From NCBI GenBank assembly GCA_035645695.1, contig DASQMC010000061.1, positions 1 through 64,000 of the forward strand: 64,000 nt of DNA. The letters are read 5' to 3'. Under the pieces are notes generated by a model that saw only the letters and a program-made list of their open reading frames with translations, ran no database searches and was not told where the DNA came from. Origin of the DNA: JAIVJZ01 sp035645695 (GTDB lineage Bacteria; Acidobacteriota; Blastocatellia; Pyrinomonadales; Pyrinomonadaceae). A program made the position numbers and the translations under genes. How positions within the stretch are numbered: the stretch's first letter is position 1; the number at the start of each line of letters is the position of its first letter. Positions 34,128 to 42,810 of the stretch are shown here, piece by piece.

Positions 34128-35906
34128 ATGACTCTCTCCATCGCCACGGTTCTCATCCTGCTCCTCGTCGCCGTCATCCTGTTCGGCATCGAGCGCATCC
34201 CGGTCGACATCATCACGATCATGCTCGTCATCGCGCTCGTGTTGACAGGCACGCTCTCGGTCGGCGAAGCCTTCGCCGGCTTCGGTAACGACATCGTGAT
34301 CACCATCGGCGGCCTCTTCATCCTGACGAGTGGGCTGGTGACGACGGGCGTAGTGGACGTGGTCGGGCGGCGGCTCCACCGCATCACAGGCGGCAACGAG
34401 TTTCGCCTGACGATTCTGGTGATGTTTGTGAGCGTCGGCCTCTCGGGCTTCCTCAACAACACGACGGTGACGGCGATGCTCGTCCCGGTCGTGCTGGGGC
34501 TGGCCGAGCGCGCCCGGATTCAGCCCTCGAAACTGCTCATGCCGCTCGCCTTCGGATCGATCCTCGGCGGGACGTGCACGCTCATCGGCACTTCGACCAA
34601 CCTCGCCGTGAGTGGCGCGCTCACGCGCTACGGCCAGGAGCCGTTCAGCATGTTCGAGTTATCGAGCGTCGGCATCGCGATTGCGGCCGCCGGGCTGGTT
34701 TACATGCTCGTCCTCGGCCTGCGCCTGCTGCCCGCGCGCGGCGGTGCTGACTCGCTCACCGAGCAGTATCACATCCGCGAGTACATGTCGGAGGTGGTGG
34801 TGCTGGCCGACTCGCCGCTCGTCGGGCGGACGCTCGCCGACGCCGATTTGAGCCAGACGCTCGACCTGACGGTCGTCGGCATCCTGCGCGGCAATCAGGG
34901 GCGCATCGCGCCGCGCGCGGACGAGCAAATACTCGCCGACGACCTCCTCCTCGTGCAGGGGCGTATCGAAGACATCCTACGCGTCAAGAACGAGGCCGGC
35001 ATCGAGATCAAAGCCGACTTCAAACTGAGCGACACCGACCTCGAAACGGGTGGCCTTGAGTTGTTCGAGGTGATGGTCTTGCGCGGGTCGAACCTCGTCG
35101 GGCGCACGCTGAAGGGCACGCAGTTTCGCGACCGCTATGGCCTGACGACGCTTGCCATCAACCGCCACGGGGTCGCGCTGCTGTCGAAACTGAGTATGGT
35201 TAGCCTTCGCTTCGGCGACGTGCTGCTCGTGCAGGGCAAGCGAGAGCGTGTCCAACCGCTGTCGGCGGGAGGGGATCTGCTGCTGCTCGAAGACGTGTCG
35301 GAACGGCGCGGGCGTGCGGCGAAGAGGCGCTGGGCTATCGGCGCATTCGTACTCTTCCTCACTCTCTCCGTAACGCAACTCGTGCCGCTCGTCATCGCCG
35401 TGCTGCTCGGCACGCTCGTACTTTTGGCCTCGCGCGCCGTGCGCACGCAGGAGATGTATAACTTCGTCGAGTGGCGTCTGCTCGTGCTGATCGCGGGCAT
35501 GATCAGCTTCGGCGTGGCGATGGAGAAGACGGGCGCGGATCAGTATCTGGCGGATATCATCGTGCGCGCGGCGGGCGCTTACGGCGACCTCGCCATTCTG
35601 GCGGGCTTCTTCCTCCTGACGGTCGCCCTGACGCAGCCGATGTCGAACCAGGCCGCCGCGCTCGTCGTCCTGCCCATCGCCCTCAAGACGGCAGTCGCGC
35701 TGGGCATCAATCCGCGCGCCGTCGCCGTGACGATCACCTACGCCGCCTCCTGCTCGTTTCTGACGCCGCTCGAACCCGCCTCCGTGCTGGTCTTCACGCC
35801 GGGGCGCTACCGCTTCTTCGATTTCGTCAAGGTCGGCTCGCTGCTGACTATCATTGTCTTCGCCATTGTCATGCTGCTCGTGCCGATGCGCTGGCCGCTC
35901 AGGTGA
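34128..35906 (+). CDS. SLC13/DASS-type anion transporter with two RCK_C domains
   Basis: 592 residues. Membrane helices flank a soluble central part. The N-terminal half has 'LSGFLNNTTVTAMLVPVVLG' with the Asn-Asn-Thr signature of SLC13 sodium/anion symporters; the C-terminal half has 'QPMSNQAAALVVLPIALKTA', the matching second signature. Two RCK_C/TrkA-C modules (about 215-300 and 305-390) lie between, each with the 'VGRTLADADL' and 'VGRTLKGTQF' type start. The family carries sulfate, dicarboxylates or similar anions. Substrate cannot be told. RCK_C may bind a regulatory nucleotide such as c-di-AMP, which is inference from other RCK_C proteins. Confidence 0.88.
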   Translation: MTLSIATVLILLLVAVILFGIERIPVDIITIMLVIALVLTGTLSVGEAFAGFGNDIVITIGGLFILTSGLVTTGVVDVVGRRLHRITGGNEFRLTILVMFVSVGLSGFLNNTTVTAMLVPVVLGLAERARIQPSKLLMPLAFGSILGGTCTLIGTSTNLAVSGALTRYGQEPFSMFELSSVGIAIAAAGLVYMLVLGLRLLPARGGADSLTEQYHIREYMSEVVVLADSPLVGRTLADADLSQTLDLTVVGILRGNQGRIAPRADEQILADDLLLVQGRIEDILRVKNEAGIEIKADFKLSDTDLETGGLELFEVMVLRGSNLVGRTLKGTQFRDRYGLTTLAINRHGVALLSKLSMVSLRFGDVLLVQGKRERVQPLSAGGDLLLLEDVSERRGRAAKRRWAIGAFVLFLTLSVTQLVPLVIAVLLGTLVLLASRAVRTQEMYNFVEWRLLVLIAGMISFGVAMEKTGADQYLADIIVRAAGAYGDLAILAGFFLLTVALTQPMSNQAAALVVLPIALKTAVALGINPRAVAVTITYAASCSFLTPLEPASVLVFTPGRYRFFDFVKVGSLLTIIVFAIVMLLVPMRWPLR

Positions 35907-35999
35907 GGTCGAAAGGCGCGGGGCGCGAGTCTCGGGGCGAAAAGCGTAGAACGCGCTCTCGTTCGGCTTATATCCGGCGACGCTTCTCCTTTCCGGCTT

Positions 36000-36028
36000 T
36001 TGCGTTTTGACACGCGCCTTCGTATAAT
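36000..36028 (+). promoter_or_regulatory. Sigma-70-type promoter of the phosphoesterase gene
   Basis: TTGCGT (36000-36005), 17-base spacer, perfect TATAAT (36023-36028). The leader to the start codon is about 80 bases and may also drive pgsA downstream. Confidence 0.55.
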
Positions 36029-36115
36029 CCGCGGGCTTTAGCGAAGGGCTTTGCAGAGCGGGAAATAGTGGCGCATAAGTTAGTTGTCATTTAATCCACT
36101 CTCAACGAATTGATT

Positions 36116-36985
36116 ATGTCGAACATCGCAGGATGGAAGTCTCCCCGTCGCCGTCATGCAGCGCCCGCGCCGCGCCCGAAGCCCCTGCGCACGCTGGCCG
36201 CGGGCGTCCTGCAAATGGCGCGCGCCGCCTTTGCGGAACCGTATAGCCTCGTCGTCGAACGCACGGAGATACATTTGCGCCGCCTGCCGCCTGCCCTCGA
36301 CGGCCTGCGCATCGTCCAACTCTCGGACATTCACCACAGCCCTTTCACCGGGCGCGAACAGATCGAGCGCGCCGTGGAGTTAGCCAACAGCCTCCAACCC
36401 GACATCATCGCCCTGACCGGCGACTACATCTCGCACGAACGCGAATACGCAGCCCCGTGCGCAGAGATGCTCGGACGCCTCAGCGCGCGCTGCGGCGTCT
36501 ACGCCGTGCTCGGCAATCACGATCACTGGACTGACGCCGCTCTCATCACAGACCTTTTCCGCGCCGAAGGCATTCGCATGCTCGTCAACGAAGGCATGCG
36601 CTTCGAGCACCCCGCGCACCCCGGCGCGTCTTTCTGGCTCGCGGGCGTTGACGACACGATGGTCGGCCTCGAAGACCTCCCGCTCGCGCTCGCAGGTTCG
36701 GCGGCGGACGAGTTGAAACTCCTGCTCGCACACAACCCCATCGTCCTGCGCCGCGCCGCCCGCGCCGGGGTTGACCTCGTCCTGAGCGGCCACACGCACG
36801 GCGGGCAAGTGACGTTGCGCGCCGAACGCTCGCCTTCGGGACGCCCGCGCCGCCGCCTGCTGCGCGGCCTCGGGCGACAGGGCAACACGCAAATTTACGT
36901 CACGCGCGGCCTCGGCACGGTCGTCCTGCCCGTGCGTTACGGCTGCCTGCCGGAAGTCTCTCTGCTCGAACTGCGCAAGCAATAG
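36116..36985 (+). CDS. Calcineurin-like metallophosphoesterase (YaeI-like)
   Basis: 289 residues from the ATG at 36116; a TTG two codons earlier is possible. A basic, probably disordered N-terminus is followed by the phosphoesterase domain: 'VQLSDIHHSPF' (Asp/His ligands), 'ALTGDYISHE', 'AVLGNHDHW', 'LLLAHNP' and 'LSGHTHGGQ', ending in 'RGLGTVVLPVRYGCLPEV'. This is the set of motifs in YaeI/UDP-2,3-diacylglucosamine-type phosphodiesterases. There is no clear membrane anchor. The stop codon is the first base of a repeat hairpin that leads straight to pgsA, so an operon is likely. Lipid metabolism is a reasonable guess. Confidence 0.88.
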   Translation: MSNIAGWKSPRRRHAAPAPRPKPLRTLAAGVLQMARAAFAEPYSLVVERTEIHLRRLPPALDGLRIVQLSDIHHSPFTGREQIERAVELANSLQPDIIALTGDYISHEREYAAPCAEMLGRLSARCGVYAVLGNHDHWTDAALITDLFRAEGIRMLVNEGMRFEHPAHPGASFWLAGVDDTMVGLEDLPLALAGSAADELKLLLAHNPIVLRRAARAGVDLVLSGHTHGGQVTLRAERSPSGRPRRRLLRGLGRQGNTQIYVTRGLGTVVLPVRYGCLPEVSLLELRKQ

Positions 36986-37065
36986 TTTCAAGTTTCAAGT
37001 TTCAGGTTTCAAGTTAAAGAACCGTAGAACCTCTGTCCTGAAACCTGAAACCTGAAACTTGAAAC
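36985..37065. repeat. Heptamer-repeat hairpin, copy A (GTTTCAA/GTTTCAG units)
   Basis: Arms 36985-37011 and 37039-37065 pair over 27 bases with one mismatch. The 27-base loop is almost the reverse complement of the loop in the element at 41173 (26 of 27). It spans the whole gap between the phosphoesterase stop and pgsA, ending five bases before the pgsA start. Confidence 0.92.
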
Positions 37066-37069
37066 CCTT

Positions 37070-37675
37070 ATGTCGTCTCGCATCTTCACCGTGCCGAATT
37101 TCCTGACCGTCATCCGCATGGTGCTGGTTCCGGTCTTCGTCACGATGCTCTATTACCAGCGTTTCGAATGGGCGCTCGCCATCTTCGTCTTCGCGGGCTT
37201 GACCGACGGGATAGACGGCTTCCTCGCACGCCGTTTCAACCAGAAATCGCAACTCGGCACCATCCTCGACCCCATCGCAGACAAACTCCTGCTCGTCACC
37301 TCTTTCATCACCCTCTCGCTCGCCTCCATCGTCGGGCGGGGCGAACACCTCCCCGTTCCCTTCTGGGTGACGGCGGCCGTCATCAGCCGCGATGTCTTCA
37401 TCGTCGTCGGCGCGGCGGCCATCAACATCGTCACCGGCTTTCGCGGGTTTCGCCCTTCGCTGCTCGGAAAAGTCAACACGGTCGTGCAAATTACGGCCAT
37501 CGTGATCATCCTCGCGCTGGCTCGTTTCCCCACCTTGCGCGGCTACATCCTGCCGACCCTCTACGTCATCGTCTTCGCCTCAGCCCTCTTCTCCGGCGTC
37601 CACTACATTTTTCACGTCTCCTACATCATGAACGAGGGCAAGACCGAGCAGGAGGACTCCCCGGACGAACGGTAA
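37070..37675 (+). CDS. pgsA: CDP-diacylglycerol-glycerol-3-phosphate 3-phosphatidyltransferase
   Basis: 201 residues, an integral membrane enzyme making phosphatidylglycerol phosphate from CDP-diacylglycerol and glycerol 3-phosphate. The CDP-alcohol phosphotransferase motif is perfect: Asp46, Asp49-Gly50, Ala53-Arg54, Gly63, Asp67 and Asp71, in 'DGIDGFLARR' and 'GTILDPIADK'. The N-terminus 'TVPNFLTVIRMVLVPVF' is typical of PgsA. About five membrane helices. The last part is charged ('MNEGKTEQEDSPDER'). A repeat hairpin ends just before its start, which has no room for a normal ribosome binding site (CTTGAAACCCTT precedes it). This may limit translation or couple it to the upstream gene. Confidence 0.93.
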   Translation: MSSRIFTVPNFLTVIRMVLVPVFVTMLYYQRFEWALAIFVFAGLTDGIDGFLARRFNQKSQLGTILDPIADKLLLVTSFITLSLASIVGRGEHLPVPFWVTAAVISRDVFIVVGAAAINIVTGFRGFRPSLLGKVNTVVQITAIVIILALARFPTLRGYILPTLYVIVFASALFSGVHYIFHVSYIMNEGKTEQEDSPDER

Positions 37676-37748
37676 ACCGTATAATAACGCGGTTTAGCCG
37701 TCTTCGGGGCGTTTCGGGCAACGTGGCGGGGATTTTTGCAATCAAAAG

Positions 37749-37777
37749 TTGACAACAGGAGACTCAGATATTATATT
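37749..37777 (+). promoter_or_regulatory. Strong sigma-70-type promoter of dnaK
   Basis: TTGACA at 37749-37754, a 17-base spacer, then TATATT at 37772-37777. The predicted start lies near 37784, leaving a leader of about 130 bases. An 8-bp inverted repeat (CTCAGATA at 37763 and TATCTGAG at 37805) brackets the -10 and start site and could be an operator. No classical CIRCE or HAIR element is seen. Confidence 0.75.
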
Positions 37778-37914
37778 AACGCTGTATTCAACCTGTGCCT
37801 TTACTATCTGAGATTCGATGAATAGAAGTCCGCAGAAGCGGCGCTACTGAAGCGGCCGGGCGGGTGAGTGCAGGACAGGCGGGTCAGTTAAACAACATCT
37901 GGAGAGTGAAAAAG

Positions 37915-39882
37915 ATGAGCAAGATAATCGGTATTGACTTGGGCACGACCAATTCGGTGGTGGCCGTGATGGAAAACGGCGAGCCGACCGTCATCACCAA
38001 CTCGGAAGGCGGTCGCACGACGCCCTCCGTGGTGGCTTTTACGAAGGACGGCAACCGTCTGGTCGGTCAGGTGGCGAAGCGTCAGGCCGTCACCAACCCG
38101 GAGAACACGATCTATTCGATCAAGCGTTTCATGGGGCGCGGTTTCGACGAGGTGACGGAAGAGAAAAAGCAGGTTCCCTATCAGGTGCAGCCCGCCGGCA
38201 ACCGCGACGTGCGCATCAACGCGGGCGGCAAGGAGTACACGCCGCCCGAGATTTCCGCGCTCATCCTGCAAAAGATGAAACAGTCTGCGGAAGACTATCT
38301 GGGGCAAAAAGTTGACAAAGCCGTCATCACCGTCCCGGCCTACTTCAACGACGCGCAGCGGCAGGCGACGAAAGACGCGGGCAAAATCGCCGGTCTCGAA
38401 GTGATGCGCATCGTCAACGAGCCGACGGCCGCCGCGCTCGCCTACGGACTCGACAAGAAGAAGGAAGAGATCATCGCCGTGTTCGACTTCGGCGGCGGCA
38501 CGTTCGACATTTCCATCCTCGAAGTCGGCGAAGGCGTCGTCGAAGTGAAATCGACGAACGGCGACACGCACCTCGGCGGCGACGACATAGACGAGCGGCT
38601 GATGGAGTGGATCACGGAAGAGTTCAAGCGCGATCAGGGCATCGACCTGTCGAACGACAAGATGGCCTTGCAACGCCTGAAAGAGGCCGCGGAGAAGGCC
38701 AAGATCGAACTTTCGAGCGCGATGGAGACGGAGATCAACCTGCCCTTCATCACGGCCGACGCCTCTGGGCCGAAGCACCTCGTCATGAAGTTGACGCGCG
38801 CGAAGTTCGAGCAGTTGATCGACCCGATCTTGCAGCGGCTCAGAAAGCCCGTGGAAGACGCCATCGCCGACGCGAAGAAGGCCATCAAGTCGGACGTGCC
38901 TTTCGACGCGACGAAAGTGAACGAAGTGGTCTTGGTCGGCGGTTCGACGCGCATTCCGAAAGTGCAGGAGATCGTCAAGAGCATTTTCGGCAAAGAGCCG
39001 AACAAATCCGTGAACCCGGATGAGGTGGTCGCCGTCGGCGCGGCCGTGCAGGCGGGCGTGCTGTCGGGCGAGAAGACGGACATTCTGCTCCTGGACGTGA
39101 CGCCGCTCTCTCTCGGCATTGAAACGCTCGGCGGGGTCTTCACGAAACTCATCGAGCGCAACACGACGATCCCGACGCGCAAGTCCGAGGTGTTCTCGAC
39201 CGCCTCAGACAACCAGACTTCGGTGGAAGTCCACGTGCTGCAAGGCGAGCGTCCGATGGCGGGCGACAACCGCACGCTTGGCAAGTTTCATCTCGTAGGG
39301 ATTCCGCCCGCGCCGCGCGGCATGCCGCAGGTCGAGGTGACGTTCGACATCGACGCCAACGGCATCGTCAAGGTGTCGGCGATGGACATGGGCACGAAGC
39401 GCGTGCAGGACATCACCATCACGGCCTCTTCCGGTCTCTCGAAAGAAGAGATCGACCGCATGATGCGCGAGGCCGAATCGCACGCGGGCGAAGACGTGAA
39501 GAAGCGCGAAGAGATCGAGGCGCGCAACCGTCTCGACGGGTTGACCTATCAGGTTGAGAAGACCTTCAACGAGAACAAGGAGAAGCTCGACGCGGCTTCG
39601 ACCACGCAACTCGAAACCGCGCTCGCCGATGCGAAGAAAGCGGTCGAAGAGGGCGGCGCGGAGCGCATGAACGAGGCCTTCAACAACCTGCAAACCGCTT
39701 CGCACAAACTCGCGGAGGCGCTCTACCAGCAGACCAGCCAGGCGGCGGGCGGCGAAGCCGGCGGCGGCGAACAGGCTTCCGCCGCGGGCGCGTCGGCCGG
39801 TGGCGGGCAGACGAGCAGCGGCGGCGGCGGCGACGACAACGTCATCGACGCCGAATACGTTGACGTGGACGAGAACAAGTAA
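37915..39882 (+). CDS. dnaK: Chaperone DnaK (Hsp70)
   Basis: 655 residues from the ATG after GGAGAG; 17 open codons upstream have no family similarity. ATP-dependent folding chaperone of the cytoplasm. Nucleotide-binding domain signatures: 'GIDLGTTNSVVAVMENGEP', 'VPAYFNDAQRQATKDAG', 'VFDFGGGTFDISIL', and 'VVLVGGSTRIPKV'. The substrate-binding domain and helical lid follow, then a Gly/Ala/Ser-rich tail ending in 'DDNVIDAEYVDVDENK', typical of bacterial DnaK. It is the first gene of a dnaK-dnaJ-hspR unit; grpE is not in the cluster. A repeat hairpin separates it from dnaJ. Confidence 0.98.
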   Translation: MSKIIGIDLGTTNSVVAVMENGEPTVITNSEGGRTTPSVVAFTKDGNRLVGQVAKRQAVTNPENTIYSIKRFMGRGFDEVTEEKKQVPYQVQPAGNRDVRINAGGKEYTPPEISALILQKMKQSAEDYLGQKVDKAVITVPAYFNDAQRQATKDAGKIAGLEVMRIVNEPTAAALAYGLDKKKEEIIAVFDFGGGTFDISILEVGEGVVEVKSTNGDTHLGGDDIDERLMEWITEEFKRDQGIDLSNDKMALQRLKEAAEKAKIELSSAMETEINLPFITADASGPKHLVMKLTRAKFEQLIDPILQRLRKPVEDAIADAKKAIKSDVPFDATKVNEVVLVGGSTRIPKVQEIVKSIFGKEPNKSVNPDEVVAVGAAVQAGVLSGEKTDILLLDVTPLSLGIETLGGVFTKLIERNTTIPTRKSEVFSTASDNQTSVEVHVLQGERPMAGDNRTLGKFHLVGIPPAPRGMPQVEVTFDIDANGIVKVSAMDMGTKRVQDITITASSGLSKEEIDRMMREAESHAGEDVKKREEIEARNRLDGLTYQVEKTFNENKEKLDAASTTQLETALADAKKAVEEGGAERMNEAFNNLQTASHKLAEALYQQTSQAAGGEAGGGEQASAAGASAGGGQTSSGGGGDDNVIDAEYVDVDENK

Positions 39883-39892
39883 GAAGAAAGTA

Positions 39893-39957
39893 AGCGGTGA
39901 GCAGTAAGCAGTGAGCAGTTAAATGCTTTTACTGCTCACTGCTTACTGCTCACTGCT
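39893..39957. repeat. Heptamer-repeat hairpin (GCAGTAA/GCAGTGA units)
   Basis: Arms 39893-39919 and 39931-39957 pair over 27 bases with one mismatch, around an 11-base loop. It fills the dnaK-dnaJ gap and uses the same unit as the element at 1741. Confidence 0.9.
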
Positions 39958-39969
39958 CACTGTCTTTCA

Positions 39970-41172
39970 ATGGCAAAAGAAGATTTCTACAAAGTGCTGG
40001 GCGTCGAGCGCAAGGCGAAGCCGGACGAGATCAAGAAGGCATACCGGAGGCTGGCGAGGAAGTTTCACCCGGACGTGAATCCGGGCGACAAGTCGGCCGA
40101 GGAACGCTTCAAGTTGATCACGGAGGCGCACGACGTTCTCTCCGACCCGAAGAAGCGCGGCGTCTATGACAGGTTCGGGCAATACTCGGACAACCTGGCC
40201 GACGCGGCGGCGCGCGGCGCGGAACCGGGCGGCGGCGGCGCGACAGGCCGGGGCGCGCCCTTCGATTTTACGGGCTTCGATTGGAGCAACGCCGCGCCGG
40301 GCGGCGCGGGCGGCGCGAGCGGCGGCGGGGGTGGTTCGAGTTTTCGCGACATCTTCGCGGACTTGTTCGGCGGCGGTGGTGGTGGCGCGGGCGCGAAGGC
40401 CGAACGCGAACCGCCGCGCCCGTCGGCCGCGCGCGGCGCGGACATCGAGATGCCGCTCGCGCTCTCTTTCGCGGAGGCCGTGACGGGCATGACCACGAAC
40501 ATCACGGTCAACCGCTCGGAGCAGTGTTCGCGCTGCAACGGCGCGGGCGACACGGGCGGCACGCCCATCACCTGTCCGACCTGCAAGGGCGCGGGGCAAG
40601 TGCAACGCGCGGGCGGGCGCATGCGTTTCGCGCAGGAGTGCCCCGACTGCAACGGCGCGGGCAAACGTCGCCCTCCGTGTTCGCTCTGTCAGGGTAAGGG
40701 CGTGATGCCGAAGACAGAGAGCGTCAAGGTGAGAATACCGGCGGGCGTGGACACCGGATCGCGCGTGCGGATTCCGGGCAAGGGCGAGGGCGGGCGGCTA
40801 GGCGCGCCGCCGGGCGACCTTTTCATCATCACGAATGTCGGCCGCCACACGCATTTCACGCGCAAGGGCGACAACATCTATGTGACGATCCCGGTCACCG
40901 TGCCGGAAGCCGCGCTCGGCGCGAAGATCGAAGTTCCCACGGTCGAGGGCAAGGCGCAACTCAGGATTCCGCCGGGCACGCAGTCCGGCCAGAAGTTTCG
41001 CCTGCGCGAGCGCGGCGTCCCCAGCTTGCGAAACCCGCAGGCGCGCGGCGACCAGTTCGTCGAAGTTCAGGTCACGTTCCCTAAAGTGATCTCGGAAGAG
41101 ACCAAGGAACTCCTCAAACGCTACGCCCAGCTCAACGAAGAGAACCCGCGCGTGGCGATGGGATTGGAATAA
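39970..41172 (+). CDS. dnaJ: Chaperone DnaJ (Hsp40)
   Basis: 400 residues, a full type I DnaJ. J domain at 1-70 with the essential 'HPD' at 33-35; a long Gly/Ala-rich region (about 80-160); the zinc-binding domain with four repeats CSRCNGAG, CPTCKGAG, CPDCNGAG and CSLCQGKG; then the C-terminal substrate-binding domains ('VKVRIPAGVDTGSRVRIPGK', 'IPPGTQSGQKFRLRERGVPS'). It stimulates DnaK ATPase and delivers substrates. The Gly region is longer than usual. It is downstream of dnaK and upstream of hspR, with repeat hairpins in both gaps. Confidence 0.97.
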   Translation: MAKEDFYKVLGVERKAKPDEIKKAYRRLARKFHPDVNPGDKSAEERFKLITEAHDVLSDPKKRGVYDRFGQYSDNLADAAARGAEPGGGGATGRGAPFDFTGFDWSNAAPGGAGGASGGGGGSSFRDIFADLFGGGGGGAGAKAEREPPRPSAARGADIEMPLALSFAEAVTGMTTNITVNRSEQCSRCNGAGDTGGTPITCPTCKGAGQVQRAGGRMRFAQECPDCNGAGKRRPPCSLCQGKGVMPKTESVKVRIPAGVDTGSRVRIPGKGEGGRLGAPPGDLFIITNVGRHTHFTRKGDNIYVTIPVTVPEAALGAKIEVPTVEGKAQLRIPPGTQSGQKFRLRERGVPSLRNPQARGDQFVEVQVTFPKVISEETKELLKRYAQLNEENPRVAMGLE

Positions 41173-41253
41173 GTTTCAGGTTTCAGGTTTCAAGTTTCAG
41201 GACTGAGGTTCTACGGTTCTTTAACTTGAAACCTGAAACCTGAAACTTGAAAC
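41173..41253. repeat. Heptamer-repeat hairpin, copy B (inverted relative to 36985)
   Basis: Arms 41173-41199 and 41227-41253 pair over 27 bases with two mismatches. The loop 41200-41226 is the reverse complement of the loop of the 36985 element except for one base. It starts at the first base after the dnaJ stop and ends ten bases before the hspR start. Confidence 0.92.
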
Positions 41254-41262
41254 TCTGTTCTT

Positions 41263-41679
<417 letters not shown>

Positions 41680-41759
41680 ATCGCCCGGCCGCGTTTAAGA
41701 GGAATTAACGTGTGTGGAAACCTATCGAGCGAGGGTCGCGCGTCGAGCGAGGACGTTTA

Positions 41760-41872
41760 TCAGTCACTTTGGGATGTTCCTTAGTCGCTCAGGGACATTC
41801 ATTAGTTGCACGGGAACATCCGTTAGTCGCAAAGGGATGTGCAATAGTAACTATTGCACATCCCTTTGTGAC
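41760..41872. repeat. Four tandem 21-bp repeats ending in a 23-bp palindrome
   Basis: Units of 21 bases start at 41760, 41781, 41802 and 41823, with consensus TTAGTCGCNNNGGGANRTTCN. The last unit is continued by its own reverse complement: 41826-41848 pairs with 41850-41872 (23 bp, one wobble pair, one-base centre). The repeats keep the frame of a 73-codon ORF (41712-41930) that would encode 7-residue repeats such as SLVAREH and PLVAKGC; I do not believe that ORF is a real gene. The stretch 41680-42109 holds nothing else recognisable except a GCGTTGGGC at its end. Confidence 0.8.
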
Positions 41873-42109
41873 TTCAGGAGGTTGTAAACTGAGTTCGGAA
41901 CGTCCCTTAGTGTCGCCTCTTTTTTATTGACACTTACCCCGCTCCCTTATATCTTCCTTCCGCTTTAACTCTCACAAACTTTCGTCAGTCTCACATCCCG
42001 TTTGAAAGACATATGTAAGTGAGCGGTAATTGCCGGGCATAGTGGTGAAATACCGTGAGGGGCGGTCTATCGAGCGTTGGGCGGCGGTGTTTAATCAGCG
42101 GAGGTCGAG

Positions 42110-42640
42110 ATGAATAAAATAGAGTCCCCGGATTGGTCTGATGAAATTCGTTATACCGTTTTGCTTAACTTTCCTGAAGTTCGCGACAGGATTGCCGCTT
42201 GTGCCGCCCAAGCAAAATCCCGTATGACGGCGGAGGAATTTCTTGGGCTTTGTGATACTGCATTTGCTCCGGTAGCCGGGGTCTCAATTAAGAAGATTGC
42301 AACTATAGTTCACGAAAGATCAGGTGTGCGGACGGGAAAAACGCGCACCGAGTTGTTACCTCTCCCGGGTGGGAAAATAATAGTCGGTGTTCTTTGCTCT
42401 CTTTCCCGCAACGGTCAAAATCTAAGAAAAGTTGAACAAGCCGAGGACGGATGTCTATTAGAAGCCGCCCTCCCTTCAGACATGTGGTCTTTCGAAGGAG
42501 ACTTATTGGTTACAGTAAAGCGCAACCCTCCCGGAACATTAGTGGAAGCTGTAACAGTAATTAAGGGACAACTATTTGATTGGGGCAAGAGTAATCGTCG
42601 CTTGGAGAAATTGTTTGCCGACCTGAGAAACCTGTCTTAG
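42110..42640 (+). CDS. Accessory protein of unknown function, possible integron cassette gene
   Basis: 176 residues, preceded by CGGAGGTCGAG at a good distance. GC is clearly lower than the flanks. There is no signal peptide, membrane helix or recognised domain. 'VHERSGVRTGKTRTELLPLP' and 'VTVIKGQLFDWGKSNRRLEK' might be a nucleic-acid or ligand-binding surface, but this is a guess. The gene begins 28 bases after GCGTTGGGC, like the junction of a gene cassette, and is followed by an attC-like site at 42670. It therefore looks like the cargo of a mobile cassette. Its own promoter is not evident. Confidence 0.65.
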   Translation: MNKIESPDWSDEIRYTVLLNFPEVRDRIAACAAQAKSRMTAEEFLGLCDTAFAPVAGVSIKKIATIVHERSGVRTGKTRTELLPLPGGKIIVGVLCSLSRNGQNLRKVEQAEDGCLLEAALPSDMWSFEGDLLVTVKRNPPGTLVEAVTVIKGQLFDWGKSNRRLEKLFADLRNLS

Positions 42641-42669
42641 CAAAACCGAATGCCTATGCCTGCCACGCC

Positions 42670-42781
42670 CCCTGACAATTCATTGAACCCGACCGCCCCA
42701 GGCTTGCCTTCTATGATGCTTGTGTCCTGTGATGTGGCTTGTAAGGTATCGCCGGACGGCGGGTTAATTCCAGCGTCGAGC
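42670..42781 (+). mobile_element. attC-like (59-base element type) recombination site, degenerate
   Basis: The left end CCTGACAATTCATTGAACCC and the right end GGGTTAATTCCAGCGTCGAG closely follow familiar attC ends (CCTAACAATTCATTCAAGCC and GGCTTAATTCAAGCGTTAGG). The two ends are partly complementary, as attC sites must be, and the total length of about 112 bases is in the normal range. The core CTAAC/GTTAG bases have drifted to CTGAC/GTCGA, so activity may be lost. Orientation matches the preceding gene. No integron integrase is in the window. Confidence 0.55.
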
Positions 42782-42810
42782 CTTAGAAAAAAAAGATAAG
42801 GGAGCAGCTT

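Noticed and set aside
36007..36028. TTGACA followed by TATAAT before the phosphoesterase gene
   Set aside because: The spacing is only 10 bases; the TTGCGT 17 bases upstream of the same TATAAT is a better -35.
37676..37914. HAIR or CIRCE operator before dnaK
   Set aside because: Neither the CTTGAGT-N7-ACTCAAG nor the CIRCE inverted repeat is present; only an 8-bp inverted repeat with a 34-base gap was found.
41712..41930. ORF with 7-residue repeats (SLVAREH type)
   Set aside because: It arises from the 21-bp DNA repeats and their palindrome; no ribosome binding site or family supports it.
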